From Pseudoxanthobacter soli DSM 19599 (lineage in GTDB: Bacteria > Pseudomonadota > Alphaproteobacteria > Rhizobiales > Segnochrobactraceae): DNA of 64,000 nt. How positions within the stretch are numbered: position 1 is the first letter of the stretch; each line of letters begins with the position of its first letter. The DNA is taken from NCBI RefSeq assembly GCF_900148505.1, contig NZ_FRXO01000003.1:310001-374000 (forward strand). Direction: 5' to 3'. Below are positions 1 through 10,093 of this stretch, piece after piece. A program made the position numbers and the translations under genes. Under the pieces are notes generated by a model. That model was not told the DNA's origin and searched no databases. It saw only the letters and a list, made by a program, of their open reading frames with translations.

Positions 1-280
1 GGGCCGTTCCGCGCGCGATCGGAGCCGCCCTCCGGCCTGCGGCGTGGACCACACCGGGACATCGACCACACCGAGGGAGCCGCCGGCGCGATGCCGGAGA
101 TCACCGGAACGATCCGCCCCTTCTCAGGCCGTGCAGATCCGGAACGGCAAGCGCCGTCCGTCCGGGCATGGCCTGCGCGCGTCTGCGCCGGTCCCGCCGC
201 GTCGCATCGCGGCTGCCGGGTCCAGGTCCCCTTCTTGCGGATCCAGGCCTCCGCCTCCCGGATTTGAGCACTGCACCATC
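1..280. other. left-edge segment without a recognised gene
   Basis: A reading frame in phase with the helicase is open from near the left edge, but its translation is arginine/proline-rich and resembles no known domain. The conserved helicase sequence begins only just after position 281. I see no convincing promoter or RNA gene. Confidence 0.5.
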
Positions 281-3200
281 ATGACCGTAGCGATGAAAAT
301 GCCGTTGCCGCCGTCTGCCCGTGCCCGAACCGTGACGGCGGTGCTCGGCCCGACCAATACCGGCAAGACCCACCTCGCCATCGAGCGCATGCTCGGCCAC
401 GGCGGCGGCCTGATCGGCCTGCCGCTCAGGCTGCTCGCCCGCGAGGTCTACGGCCGGCTCGTCGAGCGCGCCGGCGTCGATGCCGTCGCCCTCGTGACCG
501 GCGAGGAGCGCATCGAGCCGGCGAAGCCGCGCTATTTCGTCTGCACCGTCGAGGCGATGCCGGAGACGACGGACCTTTCCTTCGTCGCCATCGACGAGGT
601 GCAGCTCGCGGGCGATCTGGCTCGCGGCCGGGTGTTCACCGACCGTATCCTGTCCCTGCGCGGGCGTGACGAGACATTGCTGCTCGGCGCGCCGACCGCC
701 CGTCCGCTGCTCGAGAAGCTGGTGCCGGGCATCAACGTGGTCGTGCGGCCGCGCATGTCGGTGCTCACCTATGCCGGGCAGAAGAAGATCACGCGGCTGC
801 CGACCCGTTCGGCCGTGGTGGCGTTCTCCGCCGACGAAGTCTACGCGATCGCGGAACTGATTCGCCGCCAGCGCGGCGGCGCCGCCGTGGTGCTCGGCTC
901 CCTCAGCCCGCGCACGCGCAATGCCCAGGTCGAGCTGTTCCAGAACGGCGACGTCGATTTCCTGGTCGCGACCGATGCCATCGGCATGGGGCTCAATCTC
1001 GATGTCGAGCACGTCGCCTTCGCCGCCAACCGCAAGTTCGACGGCTACCAGCACCGGCTGCTGTCGCCGGCCGAACTCGGCCAGATCGCCGGACGCGCCG
1101 GCCGCCACACCCGCGACGGCACCTTCGGCGTCACCGGCCGCGCCGATCCGTTCGACGACGAGCTGGTTCAGGCGCTCGAAACCCACCATTTCGCGCCGCT
1201 GCGCATGTTCCAGTGGCGCAATTCGGTGCTCGATTTCTCCTCCCTCACCGCGTTGCGCGCCTCGCTGGACGAGACCCCGCGCGAGGAAGGCCTGACCCGA
1301 GCCCCGCCGGGCGACGACGTGGTCTCGCTCGATTTCGCGCTCCGCGATCCCGAGATCCGCGGGCTCGCCCGCGACCGTTCTTCGGTGGCGCTGCTCTGGG
1401 ATGTCTGCCAGGTCCCGGACTATCGCAAGATCGCGCCCGCGAACCACGCCGACCTGATCCTGGCCCTCTATGGCTTCCTTGCGCGCCGCGGCACCGTCGA
1501 TGATGACTGGTTTGGCCGGCAGGTGGCCTTTGCCGACCGCGTGGATGGTGATATCGACACGCTGGCCAACCGGATCGCCCACATACGGACTTGGACTTAT
1601 GTCGCAAACCGTGGAGATTGGCTTTCCGATCCGAACCACTGGCGCGGCGTCACACGCGATGTCGAAGACCGGCTGTCGGACGCGTTGCACGAACGGCTGA
1701 CCCAGCGCTTCGTGGACCGTCGGACCAGCGTGCTGATGAGACGTTTGAGAGAGAATGCGATGCTCGACGCTGAGATCACGCCCACGGGCGACGTGACGGT
1801 GGAAGGCCAGCACGTCGGCCACCTCCAGGGCTTCCGCTTCGTGCCCGCCGCAGGCGGGGACGGCGTGGACGGCAAGGCGCTGCGTGCGGCGGCGGCCAAG
1901 GCGCTCGCCGGCGAGATCGACGCGCGCGCGGAACGGCTCTCCCGCGCGCAGGACGGCGACTTCGTGCTCGCCGCCGACGGCGCCATCCGCTGGCTCGGCG
2001 AGGTCGTCGCCAAGCTGGTGCCGGGCGACGAGGCCCTGAAGCCGGGCTTCGTGCTGCTGGCCGACGAGCATCTGAGCGGCCCGGCGCGCGATCAGGTTCA
2101 CGCCCGCGTCGCGACGTGGCTGTCGACCCATATCGGCACGCTCCTGAAGCCGCTGTTCGACCTGACGGCGGCGACCGAACTCGGCGGTCTCGCCCGCGGC
2201 ATCGCCTTCCGCATCGCCGAGGGTCTCGGCGTGGTGGAACGGCCGGCGATCAGCGACGAGATCAAGAGCCTCGACCAGCCCGGCCGTGGCGCGCTGCGCC
2301 AGCTCGGCGTGCGGTTCGGCGCCTATCATCTTTTCGTGCCCGCGCTGCTGAAGCCGGCCCCGAGCCGTCTCCTCGCGGTGCTGTGGGCCCTGAAGCACGC
2401 CGATCTCGGCGTGCCGGGCCTGCTCGACGTGCCGCAGCTTTCGGCGTCCGGCCGCACCTCGATCACCGTCGACCCGACGGTGCCGCCCGATCTCTACCGC
2501 GTGTGCGGCTTCAAGGTCTGCGGCGTGCGCGCGGTGCGCATCGACATTCTGGAGCGCCTCGCCGACATCATCCGCCCGATCCTGGCGTGGCGGCCCGGTC
2601 CCGATGCCGGCCCGGCGCCCGAAGGCGCCCATCCGCAGGGCGGCTTCATGGCCACCGTGCGGATGACCTCCCTCGTCGGCTGCTCCGGCGAGGATTTCGC
2701 CTCGATCCTCAAGGGCCTCGGCTACCGCATGGACCGCCGTCCGGCGCCGCCGGCGCCCGCGCCGGTCGATGCCGCCGCCGTCGCGCCCGAGACGGAAGCC
2801 CCGGCCGCCGTCGAGCCGATCGAGGCCGCGGCGGGCGAGGACATCACCGCCGCGGAAGCCGAGGCGGAACTCGTCGCCGGCACCACCGCCGAGGACGCCG
2901 CGCCTGAAGGCGTCGCCGCCGAAGCCGCTGTTGCCGAATCCGCTGCCGCCGAATCCGTCGTTGTCGAGGACACCCCCGCGACGGAGACGCCGGCCGCCGA
3001 CGCCGCGGACGATGCCGAAGCCCGGCAGGCTGCCGTAATCGCGGCGCTGGGAGAGGCAGCCGACGCCGAAGCCGCCATCGAGGCGGAGGTCGAGACCCAC
3101 GCCGAGACCGAGGCGCTGCAGACCGGCCCGATGGCCGAGCCCCTGCAGCCTGCCGAAGCCGAGGCGCTGGGCGAGCCCGCGACGCCGGAGGCTCCGGTCG

Positions 3201-3766
3201 TGGCTGACGAAGCCGAGCCTGCGATGGTCGAGGTCTGGCGTCCCGCCGGGCGCGGCGAGCGTCATGGCAATCAGCAGCGCCGCAACGGCGGCCGTCCCGG
3301 CCAGCGCGACAACCGTGAGCGCGGACGCGGCGGCAATCGCGGCGAGCGTGGCGGTTCTTCCGCGCCCGCCGCCGGTGAGGCCGTGGCCGCCGAGGCGGGC
3401 CGGCAGGACGCTCCGTCCCGTGACGCCCCGTCCCGCGATGCCCAGTCGCGCGGAGGCCGTGGCGGCCAGGGCCGCGATGGCCAGAATCGGGATGGCCAGC
3501 CCCGCGAAGGCGGCCGCAACCGCTTCGAGGACCGCGGCAATCGCGGCGGCGAGCCCGGCAAGGGCCGCCGGGACGACAACCGCGGCGAACGCGGTAGCGA
3601 GCGTCAGGCCGACAAGCGCGACGACCGTCGCGACGACCGCCGGGGTCGCGATAGCAACCGGCCCCAGGGCGACCGTGGCGAGCGCCGTCAGCAGACGATC
3701 GACCCCAACTCGCCGTTCGCCGCCCTCGCCGCCCTCAAGGCCGATCTCGAGCGGCGGGGCCGGTGA
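281..3766 (+). CDS. SUV3-like DEAD/DEAH-box RNA helicase with long disordered C-terminal tail
   Basis: Superfamily 2 helicase of the mitochondrial SUV3/MgpS type, probably acting on RNA in the cytoplasm. With the start at 281 it has 1161 residues. Walker A is GPTNTGKT at 23-30, followed by a DEVQ-type motif II (IDEVQLAGD) and motif VI QIAGRAGRH. The helicase core and associated domains fill about the first 800 residues. A long Ala/Glu-rich acidic stretch follows, then an Arg/Gly/Asp/Asn-rich tail with many RGG-, RDG- and RGER-like units. The last 20 residues (PNSPFAALAALKADLERRG) look ordered and probably form a helix. ATGs at 281, 293 and 299 are all possible starts and none has a clear Shine-Dalgarno site; 281 was chosen as the first one directly before conserved sequence. 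The S4 RNA-binding gene follows 48 bp downstream, which supports a joint RNA-related role. The substrate is unknown. Confidence 0.93.
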   Translation: MTVAMKMPLPPSARARTVTAVLGPTNTGKTHLAIERMLGHGGGLIGLPLRLLAREVYGRLVERAGVDAVALVTGEERIEPAKPRYFVCTVEAMPETTDLSFVAIDEVQLAGDLARGRVFTDRILSLRGRDETLLLGAPTARPLLEKLVPGINVVVRPRMSVLTYAGQKKITRLPTRSAVVAFSADEVYAIAELIRRQRGGAAVVLGSLSPRTRNAQVELFQNGDVDFLVATDAIGMGLNLDVEHVAFAANRKFDGYQHRLLSPAELGQIAGRAGRHTRDGTFGVTGRADPFDDELVQALETHHFAPLRMFQWRNSVLDFSSLTALRASLDETPREEGLTRAPPGDDVVSLDFALRDPEIRGLARDRSSVALLWDVCQVPDYRKIAPANHADLILALYGFLARRGTVDDDWFGRQVAFADRVDGDIDTLANRIAHIRTWTYVANRGDWLSDPNHWRGVTRDVEDRLSDALHERLTQRFVDRRTSVLMRRLRENAMLDAEITPTGDVTVEGQHVGHLQGFRFVPAAGGDGVDGKALRAAAAKALAGEIDARAERLSRAQDGDFVLAADGAIRWLGEVVAKLVPGDEALKPGFVLLADEHLSGPARDQVHARVATWLSTHIGTLLKPLFDLTAATELGGLARGIAFRIAEGLGVVERPAISDEIKSLDQPGRGALRQLGVRFGAYHLFVPALLKPAPSRLLAVLWALKHADLGVPGLLDVPQLSASGRTSITVDPTVPPDLYRVCGFKVCGVRAVRIDILERLADIIRPILAWRPGPDAGPAPEGAHPQGGFMATVRMTSLVGCSGEDFASILKGLGYRMDRRPAPPAPAPVDAAAVAPETEAPAAVEPIEAAAGEDITAAEAEAELVAGTTAEDAAPEGVAAEAAVAESAAAESVVVEDTPATETPAADAADDAEARQAAVIAALGEAADAEAAIEAEVETHAETEALQTGPMAEPLQPAEAEALGEPATPEAPVVADEAEPAMVEVWRPAGRGERHGNQQRRNGGRPGQRDNRERGRGGNRGERGGSSAPAAGEAVAAEAGRQDAPSRDAPSRDAQSRGGRGGQGRDGQNRDGQPREGGRNRFEDRGNRGGEPGKGRRDDNRGERGSERQADKRDDRRDDRRGRDSNRPQGDRGERRQQTIDPNSPFAALAALKADLERRGR

Positions 3767-3814
3767 CGGTCCGGCCGGCCGAACGCACGGCACGCCGGTC
3801 GGGAGGCCGGCGAT

Positions 3815-4138
3815 ATGGCGGACGGTGAAAGCCCCGACCGCCAGCGCCTCGACAAGTGGCTGTGGTTCGCGCGCTTCGCGCGGACCCGCACCCTCGCCCA
3901 GGAACTGATCACCACCGGCAAGGTGCGGATCAACCGCGAGCGCACCAAGAGTTCGAGCCACCTCGTTCGGGCCGGCGACGTTATCACCGTCGCCATCGGC
4001 CGCGAGGTTCGCGTCGTGCGCATCACCGGCTTCGCCGAGCGGCGCGGCGGCGCACCGGAGGCCCGCCGGCTCTACGACGACCTCGCCCGGCCTTCGGGTC
4101 CGGAGAGCGAGGTGGAGAGCGACGACGGCGAGGCCTGA
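3815..4138 (+). CDS. S4-domain RNA-binding protein (HslR/Hsp15-like)
   Basis: A 107-residue protein that is essentially one S4 domain: RLDKWLWFARFARTRTLAQELI, then a KVRINRERTKSSSHLVRAGDVITV core. Hsp15/HslR proteins bind rRNA in stalled or dissociated 50S subunits; that role is inferred from the family. The start has a good ribosome site (GGGAGG about 8 nt upstream). It lies 48 bp after the helicase gene on the same strand and is probably co-transcribed with it. The C-terminus is acidic (ESEVESDDGEA). Confidence 0.93.
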   Translation: MADGESPDRQRLDKWLWFARFARTRTLAQELITTGKVRINRERTKSSSHLVRAGDVITVAIGREVRVVRITGFAERRGGAPEARRLYDDLARPSGPESEVESDDGEA

Positions 4139-4622
4139 CCGCCTGCGCGCGATGCGCGCGGCCGAAGCCGATCATGCGCGCGCTTTTTCGCCCTTCACCC
4201 GCTTACCGACCGCGTATGGACCGCGCATCGACCGTGCATGGCGCGCTCGCCCACGCGCGTTCCCCGCATGCTTTTCCGCAAGCGCACAAAAAAAGCCGGC
4301 TGCGCGCCGCGACGGGTCATGCATCCGTTCCGTGCGCTTGATATGACATGAGTCGGGCGACGACCGGCAAGAACCGATGCTTCGGAAAGCACCGGGATGC
4401 CGTCGGGTAACTTCATCTCGCCTGGATTCCGTCATGGCCGGGCGAGCCCGTCCGGCCGGAAGCCAGACCGGGAACTCTGAGGCCGCGCTTCACCGGCGCA
4501 CTTCCATCGGGGCGAGGTCGCGTTCCCGTCGGCGCGATCGGCTCCGCACTCGCAATGCGCCGGCCGCACCAGTCGCGGACGGCGTCACGCTCGCATTCTC
4601 GCTCACTCTCGCAGGAGATCCC
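4139..4622. other. 484-bp intergenic region
   Basis: No credible ORF. It contains three tandem 11-bp units (4208-4240), a GC-rich inverted segment near 4141-4185 ending in a short T run, and leader sequence for the gene starting at 4623. Some related genomes carry ferredoxin and carD genes after the S4 gene; neither is present here. Confidence 0.6.
4208..4240. repeat. three tandem 11-bp units
   Basis: Units GACCGCGTATG (4208-4218), GACCGCGCATC (4219-4229) and GACCGTGCATG (4230-4240) follow each other without a gap. The 11-bp period is about one helical turn. The function is unknown. Confidence 0.8.
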
Positions 4623-5261
4623 ATGTCTTTGCAGGACGTTAACGCCTTCACCCCGCTCGCGAACCACCTGACGCGCCGCGGCTTCCTCGTCCTCGCCGGC
4701 GGCGCCGCCATCGTCGCCGCCCTGCCGGCCGTGGCGTTCGCCCAGTTCACCGCCCCCCAGACGCTGACGCTGAAGGGCATCGGCGAGGTGAAGGTGCAGA
4801 GCCGCGTCCTCACCATCGTCTCGGTCGACGTTCCCAACCGCAACGTGGTCGTGAAGCAGGATAACGGCGACCAGTACGCCTATCACATCGCCCCGATCGT
4901 CGGTGACCTGTCGCAGATCAAACCGGACGAGAAGGTGACGGTCTATATCGCCCCGGGCGCCGTGACCGCGCTGCAGAAGGCCGACAGCGGCGTCGCCGGC
5001 CTCCTCTCCGACCTGCAGGTCGATGTCGACGCGACCGGTCCGCTGCCGGAGAACTTCTGGGGTTCGCAGAAGACCATCAACGCCGTGCTGGTCGACGTGA
5101 ACAAGACCGCCCAGACCGTGACCTTCGAAGGTCACGACAAGCTTCTTCGCACCATCCCGGCCGCCAACCCGCAGGTCGCGGATGATCTTGCCGGCATCTC
5201 GCCGGGCGACCTCTGCCAGATCACCTGGATCGAGGCGATGGCGTTCATTCCGGCCGCCTGA
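4623..5261 (+). CDS. Tat-exported protein of unknown function
   Basis: A 212-residue protein I do not recognise. The N-terminus has a twin-arginine signal (TRRGFLVLAGGAAIVAALPAVAFA, about residues 18-42), so it is probably folded before export to the periplasm. The mature part is predicted to be mostly beta and contains two similar segments: VLTIVSVDVPNRNVVVKQDN and INAVLVDVNKTAQTVTFEGH. This suggests a duplicated small beta domain. ATG 4623 is preceded by AGGAG about 6 nt upstream; upstream in-frame sequence lacks coding character. It stands alone and is followed by a strong terminator. No cofactor motif or catalytic residues are evident. Confidence 0.85.
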   Translation: MSLQDVNAFTPLANHLTRRGFLVLAGGAAIVAALPAVAFAQFTAPQTLTLKGIGEVKVQSRVLTIVSVDVPNRNVVVKQDNGDQYAYHIAPIVGDLSQIKPDEKVTVYIAPGAVTALQKADSGVAGLLSDLQVDVDATGPLPENFWGSQKTINAVLVDVNKTAQTVTFEGHDKLLRTIPAANPQVADDLAGISPGDLCQITWIEAMAFIPAA

Positions 5262-5330
5262 GGGCGCTTCCGGTCAGAGCCCATCATCTGGCTGGGACAG
5301 GCTCCGACGAGCCTGACCGCTGACGAAAAA

Positions 5331-5367
5331 GGCCCCGGCGGGTTTCCCGCCGGGGCCTTTTTCTTTT
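5331..5367 (+). terminator. strong rho-independent terminator, probably bidirectional
   Basis: A perfect 12-bp GC stem (5331-5342 with 5346-5357) closes a TTT loop and is followed by TTTTTCTTTT. A run of A before the left arm lets it work on the minus strand too. It separates the Tat-exported gene (plus) from the end of the RND pump gene (minus). Confidence 0.95.
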
Positions 5368-5431
5368 CGGTCTGCCCGGGGATTTCCTCCGGGCAGTGGG
5401 AGCGGGGCGAAGGCGCCCCGCCCGTCCTCGC

Positions 5432-8400
5432 TCAGTGCGCCGCAGCCGGCGTGCCGCCCTCTCCGCCGCCGTCGTGCGGCGGGTTGCCGTGCTTGACGGG
5501 CAGGCGATCCGGCTTCCGGCCGATCACCCTATCGCCGAACCACTGCACCATCACATAGAGGCCCGGGATCACGAGGATGCCGAACACGGTGGCGAACAGC
5601 AGGCCGCCGATCACCGTGAAGCCGAGCACGATGCGGCTGTGGGCGCCGGCGCCGGTCGCCACCACCAGCGGCGCGAGGCCGATGATGAAGGCGAACGCCG
5701 TCATGAGCACGGCGCGGAAGCGCATGCGGGCGCCGGCCAGCGCCGCCTCAAAGCGGGTCTTGCCGAACTCCTCGCGCTGTTCCTTCGCGAACTCCACGAT
5801 CAGGATGGCGTTCTTGGCGGCGAGGCCGACAAGGAGCACGAGACCGATCTGCGTGTAGACGTTGTTGTCTATCCCCACGATCGTCAACGTGATCGCCGAT
5901 CCGAGCACGGCGATCGTCACCGACATCATCACGGCGAACGGGATCATCCAGCTTTCGTAAAGTCCGACGAGGAACAGATAGCCGAAGGTGATCGCGAGGC
6001 CGAAGATGAGGATGACGGTCATCGCCGTCTGGCTCGCCTCCTGGTAGGACAGCCCCGACCATTCGAAGGTGTAGCCGGTCGGCAGCGTCTTGTTGAAAGC
6101 ATCGACCATCGCCGCCATGGCGTCGCCGGAGGAGTGACCTGCCTTCGCCGTACCCGTGATCTGCACCGCCGGGTTCATGTTGTACTGGTAGACGAGGTCG
6201 GAGCCGTAGTGCGTCTCCAGCGAGGCGAGGGTCGAGATCGGCACCATGTTGCCGTCCGCGTTGCGGACATAGAGCCGGTTGATGTCGTCGACCTTGGTGC
6301 GGAAGCCGGTCTCGGCCTGGATGTTCACTTGGAAGGTGCGGCTCAGATAGTTGAACTGGTTGATGTAGTAGGAGCCGAGGAACGCCTGCAGCACGTTGAA
6401 GACGTCGGACACGGCGACCTTGAGGCTCTCGGCCTTGGTACGGTCGAGATTGAGATAGATGCGCGGCATCGCGGCCGAGAACGATGTCTGGGCGTATTCG
6501 ATGCGCGGATCCTGGTTCGCCTCGACGATCACCGACGTCGCCGCCTGCGCCATCTCCTGGTAGGACTGCCCGCCGACCGCTTCCAGACGGAAGTCGAAGC
6601 CGCTCGCCTGGCCGAGGCCGGGAATGGCCGGCGGCGGGAACGGCAGGATGTTGGCCTGCGGGATGGCGTTGAAGGCCTCCTTGAGGTGGGTGTAGATGCC
6701 CATCAGGCCGGTTTCGGGCGTGGTGCGCTCATCCCAGGGCTTCAGCGCGATGATCGCCGTACCCGCGTTGGAGATCGCCGACTGGGTCAGGATCGAATAG
6801 CCCGCGATGGTGATGACGTGGGCGACGCCCGGCGTCTTGCTCGCGATCTCCTCGACCTGCTTCAGCACGGCGTCGGTGCGCGGCAGCGCCGAGCCCGCCG
6901 GCGTCTGGATGTCGGCATAGAGCACGCCTTGGTCCTCGTTCGGGATGAACGAGGTCGGCAGCTTGCCGAACAGGTAGCCAGCACCGGCACCGGCAGCGAC
7001 CGCGATCAGGCCGGCGACGACGGACCGCCGCGCGATCATGCCGACGATGCCGAGATAGCCGTTACGCGTCTTGTCGAGGCCGGCGTTGAACCAGTAGAAC
7101 GGTCCCCGCTTCGGCGCCTTCGGCACGCTGAGCACCAGAGAGCAGAGCGCGGGCGACAGCGTCAGCGCGTTGATGGCCGAGATGCCGACGGCCGCGCAGA
7201 TGGTGACCGCGAACTGGCGGTAGAGTTCGCCGGTGATGCCCGGCAGGAACGCCACCGGGCCGAACACCGCGAACAGCACCAGCGTGGTGGAGATGATCGG
7301 GCCGGTGACCTGGGTCATCGCCTTCACGGCGGCGGACCGGCGGTCGAGCCCCTCTTCCTCCATCAGGCGCTGGACGTTCTCCACCACCACGATGGCGTCG
7401 TCGACGACAAGGCCGACGGCAAGCACCACGGCGAAGAGGTCGATGGTATTGGCGGAAAAGCCGAGCGCCGCCAGCACGACGAACACGCCGATCAGCGAAA
7501 CCGGAATCGTGACCGCGGGCACGATGGTCGCCTTGAGATCCTGCAGGAACACATAGACGACGATCAGAACGATGATGCCGGCCTCGATGAGCGTCTTGAT
7601 GATCTCGTCGATGGAGGCCGACACGAACAGGGTGGAATCGTAGATCACCTGGGCGTCGACGCCCGGCGGGAAGCGGGTCTTCAGGGTCGCCAGCAGCTGG
7701 CGGGCCTGCTCGACCACGGAGAGCGCGTTGGCGGTCGGCAGCTGATAGAGGCCGAGGGTGGTGGCTTCCTCGCCGTTCAGGCGCGAAATCTGGGCATAGG
7801 ACTGGGCGCCGAGTTCGACGCGGCCGACGTCGCGCACACGCACGACGGCACCGTCCTCACCGGTCCGCAGGATGATGTCCCCGAACTCCTCCGCGGTCGT
7901 CAGACGGCCGGTCGTGGTGATCTGGAACTGGAGAACCTGGGTGTTCGGCGTCGGCGGACCGCCGATCTGGCCGAGCGCGGCCTGGATATTCTGACTGTTC
8001 ACCGCGTTGATGATGTCGTTGGGCGACATCTTGAGCGCGGTCATCTTGTCCGGGTTGAGCCAGAGGCGCATCGAATAGTTGAGCGCGCCGAACAGGGTCG
8101 TGGACGCGACGCCGTTGATGCGCTGCATCGGCGTCTGGATGTTGATCGCCGCATAGTTCGACAGGAAGATCGGGTCGATGCCCTTCTTCGTCGGATAGAT
8201 GCTGATGGCGGCGAGCAGGCTGGTCGATTGCTGCTGTGTGTTGACGCCGAGATTGTTGACGAGCGTCGGCAGCTGGGCCTGGGCGAGGGCGACGCGGTTC
8301 TGGACGTCAACCTGCGCGATGTCAGGATCCGTGCCGACCGCGAACGTGACCTGCAGCGTGTAGCTGCCGGCGGACGAGGACACCGACGACATGTACATCA

Positions 8401-8626
8401 TGCCGGCGACGCCGTTGACCTGCTGCTCGATCGGCTGGGCGACGGTGGCGGCGATCGTCGCCGCATCCGCGCCCGGGTAGCTCGCCGTGACCTGCACGAC
8501 GGGCGGCGTGATGTTGGGGTACTGCGCCACGGCCATCGAGTAGATGCTGAGCGCACCGGCGATGGTCAGGACGATGGATATGACGAAGGCGAGTCGGGGG
8601 CGGGCGATGAAGATCGCTGAGAACAT
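5432..8626 (-). CDS. RND efflux pump inner-membrane transporter (HAE1/AcrB-MexB type)
   Basis: A 1064-residue proton-driven multidrug transporter of the inner membrane, the usual length for AcrB/MexB. The N-terminus [20 protein letters not shown] is the first transmembrane helix. TM4 carries the paired proton-relay aspartates in [29 protein letters not shown] marks the second periplasmic half, and the distal membrane half carries [17 protein letters not shown]. It lies 3 bp downstream of the adaptor gene, so the two form one operon. No outer-membrane channel gene is in the window, so the pump presumably uses a TolC-like protein encoded elsewhere. The C-terminus is Gly/His-rich ([14 protein letters not shown]). 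Confidence 0.97.
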   Translation of the reverse strand: MFSAIFIARPRLAFVISIVLTIAGALSIYSMAVAQYPNITPPVVQVTASYPGADAATIAATVAQPIEQQVNGVAGMMYMSSVSSSAGSYTLQVTFAVGTDPDIAQVDVQNRVALAQAQLPTLVNNLGVNTQQQSTSLLAAISIYPTKKGIDPIFLSNYAAINIQTPMQRINGVASTTLFGALNYSMRLWLNPDKMTALKMSPNDIINAVNSQNIQAALGQIGGPPTPNTQVLQFQITTTGRLTTAEEFGDIILRTGEDGAVVRVRDVGRVELGAQSYAQISRLNGEEATTLGLYQLPTANALSVVEQARQLLATLKTRFPPGVDAQVIYDSTLFVSASIDEIIKTLIEAGIIVLIVVYVFLQDLKATIVPAVTIPVSLIGVFVVLAALGFSANTIDLFAVVLAVGLVVDDAIVVVENVQRLMEEEGLDRRSAAVKAMTQVTGPIISTTLVLFAVFGPVAFLPGITGELYRQFAVTICAAVGISAINALTLSPALCSLVLSVPKAPKRGPFYWFNAGLDKTRNGYLGIVGMIARRSVVAGLIAVAAGAGAGYLFGKLPTSFIPNEDQGVLYADIQTPAGSALPRTDAVLKQVEEIASKTPGVAHVITIAGYSILTQSAISNAGTAIIALKPWDERTTPETGLMGIYTHLKEAFNAIPQANILPFPPPAIPGLGQASGFDFRLEAVGGQSYQEMAQAATSVIVEANQDPRIEYAQTSFSAAMPRIYLNLDRTKAESLKVAVSDVFNVLQAFLGSYYINQFNYLSRTFQVNIQAETGFRTKVDDINRLYVRNADGNMVPISTLASLETHYGSDLVYQYNMNPAVQITGTAKAGHSSGDAMAAMVDAFNKTLPTGYTFEWSGLSYQEASQTAMTVILIFGLAITFGYLFLVGLYESWMIPFAVMMSVTIAVLGSAITLTIVGIDNNVYTQIGLVLLVGLAAKNAILIVEFAKEQREEFGKTRFEAALAGARMRFRAVLMTAFAFIIGLAPLVVATGAGAHSRIVLGFTVIGGLLFATVFGILVIPGLYVMVQWFGDRVIGRKPDRLPVKHGNPPHDGGGEGGTPAAAH

Positions 8627-8629
8627 CGG

Positions 8630-10093
8630 TTATTTCCCGGCGGCAGGAGCTGCGGGAGCCGTCGCAGCGGGAGCGGTCTTGTCCGTCGTCGCCGACGGCT
8701 TCTCCGTTCCCTGCTGCTGCTCTTCCGTCACCGGAATGCCGGGATTGCTGGCGGCGGTGGCATAGGTCGGCGCCACCACCATGCCGGGCTTGACCTTCTG
8801 CACGCCGTCCACGATCACGGTCTCGCCGGCGATCAGGCCCGACGTCACGGCGTAGCCGCCGTTGACCTTGATCTGGGGGTTGTAGGTGATCGTCCGGCTC
8901 ACCGCCTTGTTGTCGGTGTCGAGCACGAACACGTAGGTGGAATCGGCCGTCTGAAGCACCGCGCTCTGCGGCACCACCGGCATCTTCGTGGTATCGCCGA
9001 CCTGGATCGTCACCATCACGTATTCGCCCGGCAGCAGCAGGTTGTCCGGGTTGTCGAACATCGCGCGCACGGTGACGGTGCCGGTGTTGGCGTTAACCTG
9101 ATTGTTGATGAACTCGACCTTGCCGCCGTTCTTGTAGGACGAACCATCCGGCAGCACGAGGCTGAGCTTGAACGAGTCGGGATCGGGTCCGGCACCGATG
9201 GCGGTCTCGTCCGTCACGGTCTCGGCCTGTTGAGGGGTCTTCGCACCCTTCGAGGCGTTACGCATCACGGTGACGTAGTCTTTTTCCGGGATCGCGAAGG
9301 CGACGCGGATCGGGTTCACCTGCACCAGGGTGGACAGGGTGCCCGAGGACTCGTTGACGAGATTGCCGACGGTGTAGTTCGTGACGCCGATGCGGCCGGC
9401 GATCGGAGCGGAGATCGTGGTGTAGGACAGGTTGAGCTGAGCGGTCTGAACCTGCGCCTCGGCCTGGGCGATGGCCGCCTGTGCCTGCTGCACGCTCGCC
9501 GCGGCCACGTCGCGGTCCGCGGTCGCGGTGTCGACGACGGCCTGGGAGACGGTGCCGCTCTTCACGAGCGCGGTCTGCCGGTCGAGGGTGAGCTGCTTTT
9601 CCTGGAGGTTCGCCTGGGCGGAGGCGAGCTGGGCCTTGCCGGCGGCGAGCTGGCCCTGTGCCTGGGCGAGCTGCGCCTGGAACGGCGCCTGTTCGATCTG
9701 GTAGAGGAGCTGGCCGGTCTTGACGAAGGCGCCTTCGGTGAACGCCACCTGGTCGAGGAAGCCCTGGACGCGGGCCTTGAGATCGACCTGCTGGATCGCT
9801 TCGACATTGCCGACAAACGGGAAGCGGGTGGAAACGTCCTGATCGACGATGGGGGCGACGATCACCGACGGGGCCGAGGGAGCGGCCGCCGTCTGCGCCA
9901 GTGCAGGGGCGGCGGTGGGACCCGCGAAGGCGCCGACCACCGCAGCGGCCTTGAGAAGGCGGCCGATCGGCTTCGGCAGGCCAAGCGCCCTGCTGCTCCG
10001 CCGAATAGCGCCGGCCGCCGGACGGTTCCGCCCGGCCTCCCACGCCGACGAGAGGAAACGGAAAATCTCGTCACGCGCGGTCGATTGCGCCAT
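8630..10093 (-). CDS. RND efflux periplasmic adaptor (membrane fusion protein)
   Basis: Adaptor linking the RND pump to an outer-membrane channel. A lipoyl/barrel-sandwich segment (VEAIQQVDLKARVQGFL and NLSYTTISAPIAGRIG) flanks a long Ala/Gln-rich coiled-coil hairpin, followed by beta-barrel and membrane-proximal domains. The start at 10093 (MAQSTARDEIF) is chosen because GGAGGGG lies about 5 nt upstream; 487 residues. It has an unusually long charged N-region of about 45 residues before the hydrophobic segment (LLKAAAVVGAFAG..APALAQ). No lipobox cysteine is visible, so it is likely cleaved or membrane-anchored rather than lipidated. It is co-transcribed with the pump gene 3 bp downstream. 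No regulator gene is adjacent. Confidence 0.95.
   Translation of the reverse strand: MAQSTARDEIFRFLSSAWEAGRNRPAAGAIRRSSRALGLPKPIGRLLKAAAVVGAFAGPTAAPALAQTAAAPSAPSVIVAPIVDQDVSTRFPFVGNVEAIQQVDLKARVQGFLDQVAFTEGAFVKTGQLLYQIEQAPFQAQLAQAQGQLAAGKAQLASAQANLQEKQLTLDRQTALVKSGTVSQAVVDTATADRDVAAASVQQAQAAIAQAEAQVQTAQLNLSYTTISAPIAGRIGVTNYTVGNLVNESSGTLSTLVQVNPIRVAFAIPEKDYVTVMRNASKGAKTPQQAETVTDETAIGAGPDPDSFKLSLVLPDGSSYKNGGKVEFINNQVNANTGTVTVRAMFDNPDNLLLPGEYVMVTIQVGDTTKMPVVPQSAVLQTADSTYVFVLDTDNKAVSRTITYNPQIKVNGGYAVTSGLIAGETVIVDGVQKVKPGMVVAPTYATAASNPGIPVTEEQQQGTEKPSATTDKTAPAATAPAAPAAGK

Noticed and set aside
101-3961. 1286-residue ORF antisense to the helicase and S4 genes
   Set aside because: Its low-complexity Arg/Gly/Ala content mirrors the codon bias of the opposite strand; no domain is recognisable and both sense genes have clear families.
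5396-8620. 1074-residue plus-strand ORF opposite the RND pump
   Set aside because: Rich in Arg/Asp/His with no domain; it is the complement of a well-conserved AcrB-type gene.
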